DNA of 5,549 bases from Planctomycetia bacterium (GCA_009919445.1 RGBY01000169.1:1-5549); one strand, 5' to 3'. Counted from the first letter of the stretch, positions 1 through 5,549 are shown. Notes: generated from the letters alone by a model not told the origin. Numbers and translations: made by a program.

Positions 1-705
1 GTCCCCAAGTTCCTCGAGTTCAAGCAGGGGGCTGCGGCCGAACTCAGTCATGTTCGCAAGGCCAATGCCACCACTCTGTCGCAGTGTTTCGCCCACCACC
101 GCAAACTCTTCGCGGCTGCGTAATGCCTCCGGAAAAACCCAGTCAGCACCGGCTTCACGATAGGCATGGATTCGGCTGACGCAGTCGTCGAGGGTGGTCA
201 CGCCACGGATGTCGGTCCGTGCAATGATGATGGTGTCAGGAGATATTCTCCCCTGGCAGGCAGCCGCAATCTTTTCGGCCATCGCCTCGGTCTCGATCAC
301 CTGCTTTCCGGCCAGGTGCCCACACCGCTTGTCAGGATTCTGATCCTCAATTTGAATGGCAGCCGCGCCGGCCGCCTCTAGCCGCTGGACGCAGGCGGCA
401 ACGTCGGCTGGACCGCCGAACCCAGTGTCAGCATCGACGACAACGGGAAGTTTCACGCTGCTCGCCAGTTGGGCCGTCTGGTCGGCAAGTTGGTCGAGCG
501 AGATCAGGCCAATATCAGGTACGCCAAGAAGGCCTGCAGAAAAAGCAGCACCAGAGAGATAGACAGCAGGAAACTCGCGATCCTCAATGAGTCGCGCAGC
601 CAGCGCGAACGGGCTGCCCACGATGGGGAGTGGTCGGTCACGCAGTGCTTCACGCAGCAGGCGGCCGCCGCAGCCAGGCTGCGGGAGGGGAAGCAGGACA
701 CTCAT
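1..705 (-). CDS. 2-methylisocitrate lyase-like enzyme of the isocitrate lyase/PEP mutase family (3' end outside the window)
   Basis: Reading from the ATG at 705-703 gives 235 uninterrupted residues with no stop before the left edge, so the C-terminal part (perhaps 50-60 residues, since family members are near 290) is missing. The protein reads as a single TIM-barrel enzyme of the isocitrate lyase/PEP mutase superfamily. Visible landmarks are YLSGAAFSAG (49-58), GVPDIG (61-66), the metal-binding DADTGFGG (91-98), QIEDQ (118-122), the lyase signature KRCGH (126-130) with candidate catalytic Cys128, ARTD (162-165), FPEA (191-194) and NMTEFG (218-223). PrpB cleaves 2-methylisocitrate to pyruvate and succinate in the methylcitrate cycle. 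The Cys in KRCGH argues for a C-C lyase rather than PEP mutase or the Cys-less oxaloacetate decarboxylase. The exact substrate (methylisocitrate, dimethylmalate or another 2-hydroxyacid) cannot be settled, because no prpC or prpD homologue is in view. The start fits the usual family N-terminus, and a GAGAG lies 8 nt upstream. It is divergent from the membrane-protein gene. Confidence 0.9.
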   Translation of the reverse strand, partial: MSVLLPLPQPGCGGRLLREALRDRPLPIVGSPFALAARLIEDREFPAVYLSGAAFSAGLLGVPDIGLISLDQLADQTAQLASSVKLPVVVDADTGFGGPADVAACVQRLEAAGAAAIQIEDQNPDKRCGHLAGKQVIETEAMAEKIAAACQGRISPDTIIIARTDIRGVTTLDDCVSRIHAYREAGADWVFPEALRSREEFAVVGETLRQSGGIGLANMTEFGRSPLLELEELGD

Positions 706-742
706 AAACCAATCTCTCGAAAAAGGGGGGCCGGCCACCACG
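706..742. promoter_or_regulatory. Short divergent intergenic gap carrying both translation starts
   Basis: Only 37 nt separate the divergent starts of the lyase-like gene and the membrane-protein gene. On the minus strand a weak Shine-Dalgarno GAGAG (718-714) sits 8 nt before the ATG at 705. On the plus strand AGGGGGG (724-730) sits 12 nt before the ATG at 743, which is rather far. The gap also holds the 8-bp palindrome GGCCGGCC (729-736). There is no room for two complete promoters, so at least one must extend into the opposing coding sequence. I could not recognise -35/-10 boxes with confidence. Confidence 0.5.
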
Positions 743-2131
743 ATGTTTTCTCTGGCGACCGCAACCTGGCTTGGTCGGTGGCTGGGCTGGCTTGCGCTTG
801 CCGCCGGCTTTCGGCATGCCGCGGCCACACTGGGACTGACTAGCGGGAGACAGCTGCTGGCAGCTGCAGTCTTCTCGTTGGCTGCTCGCTACACAACGAT
901 GGCAGGTGAGTGGATGATCGGTGGGTGTGAGGCGAAGGTCTTTGCCTGGGCTGCCGTGCTGGCTGCCTGGGGGGAACTGGCTGCCGGCCGCTGGGGAGTC
1001 AGTTGGCTTTTGAGTGGCCTGGCCACCGCCCTTCATCCACTGGTTGGTGGTTGGATGATGCTGGTGACGGTAGCGGCTGGGGCAATAGAACGACAAACGA
1101 CGGCCACTGCCCGTGCCGCAGATTCCCCGGCAACAGGCGGCAGGCTCTGGGGTAGCATCAGCTTCGCCGCTGGTCTGGGGCTGGCGGCAGTTGGGCTGGT
1201 CCCGGCAGCACTTCTCTCAATCGGCGTTCCTGTTGAGGTTCAGCGTGAGGCCGCCACCATTTATGTGGTTGAGCGACTTCCCCATCATCTTCTCCCCGGT
1301 CGGTTCCAGGTCGGCCTGGTCTCGCGGCATGTGCTGGCAATTGTGGTCTGGTGGATCCTCGCTGCCCAATGCGGAGATTCGGTGGGGCTGCAGCGAATTC
1401 GCCGCGTCACTCTTGTGGTGATCAGTCTGTCAGTGGTGGGGTGGCTAATCAGCCTGGCTGAGCCGTTTGCCCCGGCAATGACCCATGGGTTGCTGCGGTT
1501 TTATTGGTTCCGTCTGGCGGATGGACTGGTGCCATTAGCCCTGGCGATTACTGCGACACTCGTGCTCTGGCCGACAGAGCGAGGGGCCGGCTTTCCATCG
1601 GAACCGATTCAGATGCCTTGGCAGTCAGCCCTGATGGGGGCGTTGTCGTTGCTGCTGCTGATTGAATTCGTCGGTCAGTCGGCTCATTGGCCGCTGCCGG
1701 GTCGGCAGCTTACTGCCCGAAGCGATAGCCGCGTGGATGCAGAGGCGTGGTGGGACGTCTGCGACTGGGCCAAGCATGAGACACCGCCAGACGCCCGGTT
1801 TCTCACCCCCCGGGGAGCGACGAGTTTTCACTGGCGAGCAGAACGGGCCGAGGTTGTCTGCTGGAAGAACATCCCGCAAAGCCCAGCTGCCATCGTCGAC
1901 TGGCGGCAACGGATCGTCGACTGTTTTTCAAGCGACGGCACGCTCACTGGCCAGTTTCCCAGTACGGTAAGCCTGGGTGCCAAGCGGCTCAACGAGGTTG
2001 CTGAAAAGTACGACGCCGACTTTGTCATTGCGCCGCGAAAAAGCCTGGTGGCAATTCCCGATGGATCAACGGCTGTCTATCGAAATAACACCTATGTGGT
2101 GCTGCCACTGCCACTGCCACTGCCTAATTGA
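743..2131 (+). CDS. Polytopic membrane protein with soluble C-terminal domain, conserved hypothetical (possibly DUF6798-like)
   Basis: This is a 462-residue protein of unknown function. Hydrophobic stretches suggest eight to ten membrane segments between residues about 5 and 312, for example 35-52, 64-80, 86-112, 136-162, 190-209, 221-240, 256-276 and 293-312. A soluble domain follows at about 325-462. It has a Trp/Cys-rich stretch (EAWWDVCDWAKH, 334-345), then TPRGATSFHWRAER (355-368), then CWKNIPQSP (373-381), and ends with a tandem Leu-Pro tail. Motifs such as GEWMIGGCEAKVFAW (55-69), ALHPLVGGW (96-104) and HGLLRFYWFRLAD (248-260) resemble a planctomycete membrane family I recall as DUF6798, which is GT-C-like in general shape; that assignment is from memory. 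I chose the ATG at 743 because it follows AGGGGGG and avoids overlap with the divergent gene. An in-frame ATG at 587 would add 52 Arg/Pro/Ser-rich residues that are only the antisense of the lyase gene. Compared with the recalled family, the N-terminus looks short. No catalytic residues can be assigned. Confidence 0.82.
   Translation: MFSLATATWLGRWLGWLALAAGFRHAAATLGLTSGRQLLAAAVFSLAARYTTMAGEWMIGGCEAKVFAWAAVLAAWGELAAGRWGVSWLLSGLATALHPLVGGWMMLVTVAAGAIERQTTATARAADSPATGGRLWGSISFAAGLGLAAVGLVPAALLSIGVPVEVQREAATIYVVERLPHHLLPGRFQVGLVSRHVLAIVVWWILAAQCGDSVGLQRIRRVTLVVISLSVVGWLISLAEPFAPAMTHGLLRFYWFRLADGLVPLALAITATLVLWPTERGAGFPSEPIQMPWQSALMGALSLLLLIEFVGQSAHWPLPGRQLTARSDSRVDAEAWWDVCDWAKHETPPDARFLTPRGATSFHWRAERAEVVCWKNIPQSPAAIVDWRQRIVDCFSSDGTLTGQFPSTVSLGAKRLNEVAEKYDADFVIAPRKSLVAIPDGSTAVYRNNTYVVLPLPLPLPN
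2102..2125 (+). repeat. Tandem hexanucleotide repeat (CTGCCA)n at the 3' end of the membrane-protein gene
   Basis: Three exact CTGCCA units are followed by a fourth, CTGCCT, directly before the AAT TGA end of the gene. The array encodes the C-terminal Leu-Pro repeat (residues 454-461). As a 6-bp unit, slippage would add or remove Leu-Pro pairs without changing frame, so copy number could vary between strains without breaking the protein. Confidence 0.9.
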
Positions 2132-2174
2132 GCAGGCCGGAGAGGAATCGCTATGTCACACGCTTGAGTTCCAG
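2132..2174. other. Convergent intergenic gap, no clear terminator
   Basis: This 43-nt gap lies between the stop codons of the plus-strand membrane protein and the minus-strand small secreted protein. I see no strong GC hairpin followed by a T-tract on either strand. The only pairing near the plus-strand stop is a 4-bp CTGC/GCAG stem around it, too weak to call. Termination of the two converging transcripts may be Rho-dependent or happen inside the opposing genes. Confidence 0.5.
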
Positions 2175-2504
2175 CTACTGCCAGTCGATGCCAAGCCGAC
2201 GACACTGAATTGAAAGAGCCTGTGCGAAGGCAGGCAGAGGGTATTTTGCCTGTCTGCCGATAGCCCAGAGATAAGTCGAGTCGACGAGCTTTGCCGGCAG
2301 TGCTCCGGTGCGAGTCGCTTCGGCGACCCGCTCGCAGTAAGCCACGTCGTCAGGGCGTGTCGCCCGCAGGCCGGTCACAAGCCGATCTTCGAGTGAGACC
2401 TGTTGCCGTGGGGCATCTGGTGTTTCTGCCGCAGCGATCACAGCCAGCGGGATCATGCCGGTGGAAGCGAGCAGCAGCAGGCTAAACATTTTTTTGGTGA
2501 ACAT
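2175..2504 (-). CDS. Small secreted protein, conserved hypothetical
   Basis: This encodes 109 residues with a clear Sec-type signal peptide: basic start MFTKK, hydrophobic core at about 6-23, and an Ala-Ala-Ala cleavage site around 24-26. The mature protein would be about 83 residues and would lie outside the cytoplasmic membrane. It contains exactly two cysteines (57 and 101), which could form one disulfide. The conserved-looking core is RPDDVAYCERVAE (50-62) followed by LVDSTYLWAIGRQ (73-85) and an amphipathic C-terminal stretch. I recall similar 'LVDSTF.WAR' small proteins from other Planctomycetes, but no function is known to me. A longer in-frame reading from 2696 exists, but it runs back through tyrS; the ATG at 2504 has a GGAGG 8 nt upstream and begins the signal peptide, so I chose it. 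It is the last gene of the minus-strand cluster, 40 nt after tyrS. Confidence 0.78.
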   Translation of the reverse strand: MFTKKMFSLLLLASTGMIPLAVIAAAETPDAPRQQVSLEDRLVTGLRATRPDDVAYCERVAEATRTGALPAKLVDSTYLWAIGRQAKYPLPAFAQALSIQCRRLGIDWQ

Positions 2505-2512
2505 ATGGATGA

Positions 2513-2517
2513 CCTCC
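2513..2517 (-). promoter_or_regulatory. Strong Shine-Dalgarno of the small secreted protein gene
   Basis: GGAGG on the minus strand, with 8 nt between it and the ATG at 2504. It is the best ribosome binding site in the window and decides the start of the small gene against the longer in-frame reading that runs through tyrS. It begins only a few bases after the 3' arm of the palindrome at 2521-2542. Confidence 0.85.
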
Positions 2518-2520
2518 AGC

Positions 2521-2542
2521 CTGGGTGGGCGAAGCCACCTAG
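2521..2542. repeat. Imperfect palindrome (REP-like hairpin) between tyrS and the small secreted gene
   Basis: The plus strand carries GGTGGGCGAAGCCACC (2524-2539). This is one C short of the perfect palindrome GGTGGGC-GAA-GCCCACC. Flanking CT (2521-2522) and AG (2541-2542) can pair as well. In the minus-strand transcript this can form either a GGUGG/CCACC stem with a 6-nt loop or a longer stem with one bulged base and a 3-nt loop. It fills most of the 40-nt gap after the tyrS stop and has no U-tract, so it is not a typical intrinsic terminator. The shape resembles REP-type palindromes. That it belongs to a genomic repeat family is inference. Confidence 0.55.
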
Positions 2543-2544
2543 TG

Positions 2545-3834
2545 TCAGGATGTGCTCTGAGAAAACCGGGCGACTGCATACGATTTTTTTCCCGACCGTA
2601 GAACGAGCAGTTCGCGACCGGCCAGGTCGGCGCGGGTGATTCGGTAGCCGCTGTCATTGATGCGGGAGTTGTTGATATAGGCCCCTCCCTGCTCAATGGT
2701 GCGGCGGGCTGCGGAACGGCTGGCGGAAAGCTTGGTGGCGGTGAGGGCTTCAGTCAGGGGGAGGCCCTCGCCATCAAGCTGCTCTGATAAAGATTCATGG
2801 CTGGGCACGTCGGCAAAAATGTCGCCGAGTGTTTGGTCATCGAGACTCTCCAGCGTTCCCCCAAAAAATACGGCGGTGGCTTGCTGGGCAGCCTCAAGCC
2901 CTGAGTCACCATGCACGAGGCGGGTAATTTCGTCGGCAAGCCGTCGCTGAGTTGCTCTGCCTGCTGGGTTGGCAGTCTGTTCCGCCGTCAATTCTTGGCA
3001 GGCTTCAATCGGAAGTTCAGTCAGTCGGTAGAGACACCGCTGGGCATCTTCATCATCGAGGTTGATCCAATACTGATAGAAGCGATAGGGGCTGGTGCGG
3101 GCAGGGTCGAGCCAGATTGCACCGCTGGCGGTCTTGCCCATCTTCGTTCCATCAGCCTTGGTTAGAAGCGGGCAGGTGATGCCGTGAAAGTCGAGCGACC
3201 GCAGCCTGCGGCCGAGTTCGATACCAGCAGTGATGTTGCCCCATTGGTCACTGCCGCCGATCTGAACCCGGCAGTCGTGGCTGTCAGCCAGATGAACGAA
3301 GTCCCAGGCTTGAAGCAGCATGTAGCTGAACTCGGTGTAGGACAGACCGCCGTCACGGTCGAGTCGGCTCTTGACAGAATCTTTGCCGAGCATCTGCGTC
3401 AGCGGGACATGCTTGCCAACATCACGCAGGAATTCGAGATAACCAACACCCCGCATCCAGTCGGCATTGTTGACAACATGCACTGGCTGTCCGGCAGATT
3501 CGAGGAGCCCGCGAATCTGCGTGTCGACGGCAGCAATGTTGGCTGCCAGCGTCTCAGCGGAGAGGAGATTGCGTTCCTCACTTCGGCCACTCGGGTCCCC
3601 AATCATGCCCGTGGCACCGCCGATCAGGGCAATCGGCTCATGGCCAGCCGCCGCAACCCGCCGCAGGAGCATGATCGCTACCAGGTGGCCAACGTGGAGG
3701 CTATCAGCCGTTGGATCAAAGCCTGCATAGATGCGGCGACCTGGTGTTGCCAGCCATTCGCTGAGGGCAGAGGCATCCGTGCTTTGGTGGATGAGGCCGC
3801 GAGAGGTGAAGTCAGCAACAAGGTCGTGAGGCAT
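2545..3834 (-). CDS. tyrS: Tyrosine--tRNA ligase
   Basis: This cytoplasmic class Ic aminoacyl-tRNA synthetase activates tyrosine with ATP and loads it onto tRNA-Tyr. All 429 residues are present, the normal length for the bacterial TyrS type. The Rossmann catalytic core contains YAGFDPTADSLHVGH (36-50), with the HIGH motif as HVGH (47-50), then GDPSGR (79-84), YTEFSYMLLQAWDF (166-179), the tyrosine-site GSDQWGN (194-200) and the KMSKS-loop variant KMGKT (231-235). An S4 RNA-binding domain follows at about 357-415 (LSASRSAARRTIEQGGAYIN). Aromatic and acidic residues expected to bind tyrosine (Y36, Y171, D178, Q197 by analogy with Geobacillus TyrS) are in place. The QAWDF motif has Trp where many homologues have Tyr. 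The start gives the usual family N-terminus but has no clear Shine-Dalgarno, and only 18 nt separate it from the ispD stop, so translation may rely on the upstream gene. The enzyme appears intact and functional. Confidence 0.98.
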   Translation of the reverse strand: MPHDLVADFTSRGLIHQSTDASALSEWLATPGRRIYAGFDPTADSLHVGHLVAIMLLRRVAAAGHEPIALIGGATGMIGDPSGRSEERNLLSAETLAANIAAVDTQIRGLLESAGQPVHVVNNADWMRGVGYLEFLRDVGKHVPLTQMLGKDSVKSRLDRDGGLSYTEFSYMLLQAWDFVHLADSHDCRVQIGGSDQWGNITAGIELGRRLRSLDFHGITCPLLTKADGTKMGKTASGAIWLDPARTSPYRFYQYWINLDDEDAQRCLYRLTELPIEACQELTAEQTANPAGRATQRRLADEITRLVHGDSGLEAAQQATAVFFGGTLESLDDQTLGDIFADVPSHESLSEQLDGEGLPLTEALTATKLSASRSAARRTIEQGGAYINNSRINDSGYRITRADLAGRELLVLRSGKKSYAVARFSQSTS

Positions 3835-3852
3835 GGCGGAATGGAAGAAGGG

Positions 3853-4593
3853 TTATCGCCACATGTCGTCGTTGGCGAAGGGATGAGCGGGATTCGTAAG
3901 GCTCGGCTTGGGGAGGGCCTTGAGGATCTGTTCAGCCAATTTTAAGTCTTCCCGCGAGGTGATTTTGATGTTCATCGGTGAGCCCGGCACGACTGTCACC
4001 GTCTGGCCGGTCGCTGCGACCAGTTGAGCCTCATCGGTGGCAGTGCCACTGCTATCGGCTGCAAATGCCTGCTCCAGAATGCTGCGGGAGAAGACCTGCG
4101 GAGTCTGGGCTTCCCAGAGTCCGGTTCGATCGACGGTTTCGGTGATCTGCTGATCATCGCCCACTCGCTTGACGGTGCCCACCACCGGTGTCGCCAAAAT
4201 GGCAGCTCCAGTGCGGGTGGCAGTGGCGAAGACGTTGTCGATCCAGCCTGTGGCTAGGCATGGACGAGCGGCGTCGTGAACCGCGACAAAGTCACAGTCA
4301 TCCTTGAGTGCCGCCAGGCCGTTGCGAACGGAGTCAGCCCGCTGGCTTCCGCCGATGGCAAGTGTAACCCCCATGAAGGCGAGGTTCGCCCCAAACTGCT
4401 CGAGAAACGAGTCGCGATCGTCTGGGGCGACGACCAGGACGACCTGGGAGACGTCATCCCGATCAAGAAATTTTTCAGCTGCATGGATCCAGACAGCCCG
4501 TCCAGCCAAGGGAGCAAACGGCTTCTTGTAATGGGCATCTTGAAACCGGCTGCTCTGTCCGGCTGCGGCGAGGATGACTCCGAAAGCAGGCAT
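3853..4593 (-). CDS. ispD: 2-C-methyl-D-erythritol 4-phosphate cytidylyltransferase
   Basis: IspD transfers CMP from CTP to methylerythritol phosphate, the third step of the non-mevalonate (MEP) isoprenoid pathway, in the cytoplasm. The 246-residue product has the nucleotidyltransferase fold markers in order: the CTP-binding loop ILAAAGQSSRF (7-17) with Arg16, KKPFAPLAGR (23-32) with the second basic contact (Lys23 or Lys24, displaced one residue from the E. coli Arg20/Lys27 spacing), GGSQRADSVRNGL (81-93), VHDAARP (105-111), TPVVGTVKRV (135-144), TDEAQLV (186-192) and PMNIKITSREDL (206-217), where Lys210 matches the substrate-binding Lys near the end of E. coli IspD. About 18 residues (229-246) extend past the usual last helix. 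The start codon overlaps the stop of the upstream exported-protein gene by one base, which implies translational coupling. The MEP partner ispF is not in the window. Fusion to ispF is excluded by length. Confidence 0.97.
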   Translation of the reverse strand: MPAFGVILAAAGQSSRFQDAHYKKPFAPLAGRAVWIHAAEKFLDRDDVSQVVLVVAPDDRDSFLEQFGANLAFMGVTLAIGGSQRADSVRNGLAALKDDCDFVAVHDAARPCLATGWIDNVFATATRTGAAILATPVVGTVKRVGDDQQITETVDRTGLWEAQTPQVFSRSILEQAFAADSSGTATDEAQLVAATGQTVTVVPGSPMNIKITSREDLKLAEQILKALPKPSLTNPAHPFANDDMWR

Positions 4594-4595
4594 TA
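4591..4595 (-). promoter_or_regulatory. TAATG stop-start overlap coupling the exported protein gene to ispD
   Basis: On the minus strand the TAA stop of the upstream gene (4595-4593) shares its last A with the ATG of ispD (4593-4591). There is only a weak AGGG about 11 nt upstream. Terminating ribosomes probably reinitiate on ispD, tying its synthesis to that of the preceding gene. Confidence 0.85.
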
Positions 4596-5549
4596 ATCAA
4601 TTGCCCTGTCCATGAGCCAAGCGAGTGACTTTTTAATGGCGGGCTTGTCGTGAATCCACGCGGCAAATGCCTCGCCATGGGTGCTGTAGAGTTGAACCAT
4701 CCAGGTTGGAGCGTCACGTAAAAGCCACTCACGAAACAGTAGCCATTTCGGGTTGTTGGCACCATATACCTCACGGGCAACCCAGCAAAGTTGCTGCCCT
4801 CCACGGCCCTGTTGTCCGCCCCCACCTCCACCTCCGGCATAGCTAAAGGTGTTCACGTTGCCATACGAAGTGAACCTCGGGTTGGCGGTTATTCTCACGT
4901 AGCGTCGGTCACCAGAAACGACCGCTAATACGTTCATTGAAAGGCCTTCGGGAAGAACTGAAATCTGCGGCTGGTATCCGACAGGCCTGCCTGTTCGGTA
5001 CCCCTTGTTGGAGCTGCTTCCCTGGGGGCTTTGGTTTCGTGATGCAGCCAGTGAATCAACAAGGCTCTCGCTCTCGCCCGAGCCTGCGATCTCACGTAGT
5101 TGCTGTGCAAGAATTTCTTTTCCGACTTCTTTTTGGACAAGGGTGTCGTGTGCTAACTGCGCTTCAGGGACTGAGGCCATGCGTCGTCCCTCTGGGAGGA
5201 TGACCGAAAAACTCAGGTCATCTCCTTCGATGGCAAGGGTTTTGCGAGACACCTTTTCTTGCGATGTGCCTTGGTAATAGGTGATGTCGATCGTGACCAG
5301 GCCAGCGGTCACCTCTCCGGAACTCCGCCGGATGCATCCTTGGTACGTTCCAGGAAACGCCGCAGTTGCCGTGTATCGTTCGCTTTTTACCTCACCGCTT
5401 GATTGCGATGGGACGTCGGGAAGCAGCGTCCCGCCAGAGGATGTATAGGGCGATGCGTACGAGCATAGCGTTCCCGGTGGCTCGAGAACCAAGAGGTCAA
5501 GGTCGGCATCGCCATTCCATGAGATTTCAACGACGAGGTCGCGTTCGTT
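4593..5549 (-). CDS. Multidomain exported-type protein: DUF2135-like domain, planctomycete VLPEG module and C-terminal Cys module (5' end outside the window)
   Basis: An open frame runs from the right edge to the TAA at 4595-4593 and gives the last 318 residues. A TTG at 5492 is in frame but only internal, because the frame stays open and domain-like upstream. Residues about 1-95 (LVVEISWNGDADLDLLVLEP, then CSYASP and GTYQGCIRR) resemble the DUF2135/YfaP-like 'DLDL' beta domain found in exported proteins. Residues 120-170 are polar and helical. ISVLPEGLSMNV (196-207) and VSGDRRYVRITANPRF (211-226) match a module I recall from planctomycete exported proteins. A Gly/Gln linker with seven consecutive Gly (239-245) leads to the C-terminal module that starts CWVAREVYG (255-263) and ends near KKSLAWLMDRAID (306-318). 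The function is unknown. The signal peptide, and any TPR-like repeats, would lie outside the window. The gene overlaps ispD by one base. Confidence 0.87.
   Translation of the reverse strand, partial: NERDLVVEISWNGDADLDLLVLEPPGTLCSYASPYTSSGGTLLPDVPSQSSGEVKSERYTATAAFPGTYQGCIRRSSGEVTAGLVTIDITYYQGTSQEKVSRKTLAIEGDDLSFSVILPEGRRMASVPEAQLAHDTLVQKEVGKEILAQQLREIAGSGESESLVDSLAASRNQSPQGSSSNKGYRTGRPVGYQPQISVLPEGLSMNVLAVVSGDRRYVRITANPRFTSYGNVNTFSYAGGGGGGGQQGRGGQQLCWVAREVYGANNPKWLLFREWLLRDAPTWMVQLYSTHGEAFAAWIHDKPAIKKSLAWLMDRAID

Noticed and set aside
729..736. The palindrome GGCCGGCC in the divergent gap considered as an operator.
   Set aside because: Eight GC bases in a GC-rich genome are weak evidence, and no regulator gene is nearby. 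It is noted only as a component of the gap.
587..742. The 52-residue upstream extension of the membrane protein from an ATG at 587.
   Set aside because: It is the reverse of the conserved 5' end of the lyase gene, is Arg/Ser/Pro-rich and lacks hydrophobic character. The ATG at 743 has a purine-rich ribosome binding site and avoids a long antisense overlap.
650..1096. A 148-residue minus-strand open frame opposite the membrane protein start.
   Set aside because: It is Pro/Gln/Arg-rich low-complexity translation antisense to hydrophobic codons, overlaps the real lyase start in another frame and has no domain or ribosome binding site support.
2229..2258. A hairpin (GGCAGGCAG against TGTCTGCC plus one C, 12-nt loop) considered as a terminator for the plus-strand gene.
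   Set aside because: It lies inside the small secreted gene's coding sequence, contains a G-T pair, has a large loop and no T-tract. The paired bases are explained by ordinary codons for the conserved C-terminus.
2584..2590. A seven-A run in tyrS (minus strand), and a similar one at 2489-2495 at the start of the small gene, considered as slippery frameshift sites.
   Set aside because: Both encode expected Lys-Lys pairs in otherwise intact proteins. There is no truncated or extended product that would make sense, and no partner structure that I could identify.
2505..2696. A 64-residue N-terminal extension of the small secreted protein reaching into tyrS.
   Set aside because: It overlaps the S4-domain end of tyrS in another frame and would bury the signal peptide inside the protein. 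GGAGG stands 8 nt before the ATG at 2504.
3184..3945. A 253-residue plus-strand open frame antisense to tyrS and the end of ispD.
   Set aside because: It lies opposite strongly conserved tyrS motifs (KMSKS-type loop, GSDQWGN and HVGH regions) and crosses the ispD-tyrS junction. Its product shows no recognisable domain. Long antisense frames are expected in GC-rich genes with biased third positions.

Overview
The window looks like chromosomal DNA from a GC-rich member of the Planctomycetota, probably Pirellulales-like. The best evidence is the gene at the right edge. It combines a DUF2135/YfaP-like 'DLDL' domain, a 'VLPEG…SADRRYVRI'-type module and a C-terminal 'CWVAREVYG' module, an architecture I associate with planctomycete exported proteins. 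The + strand membrane protein and the small secreted protein also resemble planctomycete conserved hypotheticals. The lineage call rests on recall of families, not on a search.

Layout from left to right. (1) 1-705, minus: the first 235 residues of an isocitrate lyase/PEP mutase superfamily enzyme closest to 2-methylisocitrate lyase (PrpB); its C-terminus lies beyond the left edge. (2) 706-742: a 37-nt divergent gap. (3) 743-2131, plus: a 462-residue polytopic membrane protein with a soluble C-terminal domain, ending in a Leu-Pro repeat encoded by a hexanucleotide tandem array. (4) 2132-2174: a short convergent gap with no clear terminator. (5) 2175-5549, minus: four co-directional genes. In transcription order they are a multidomain exported protein (5' end outside the window), ispD (MEP-pathway cytidylyltransferase), tyrS (tyrosyl-tRNA synthetase) and a 109-residue secreted protein with a strong Shine-Dalgarno sequence.

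The minus-strand genes look like one operon. The exported protein and ispD overlap by one base (TAATG), 18 nt separate ispD from tyrS, and 40 nt separate tyrS from the small gene. That last gap holds an imperfect palindrome resembling a REP-type element. The operon mixes housekeeping functions (isoprenoid precursor synthesis, tRNA charging) with two exported proteins of unknown role.

I found no mobile element with coding capacity, CRISPR array, tRNA, rRNA or defence system, and I see no convincing new multi-gene system. The points most worth a second look are the REP-like palindrome, the coupling of an exported protein to ispD, the Cys-bearing C-terminal module and the apparently short N-terminus of the membrane protein.
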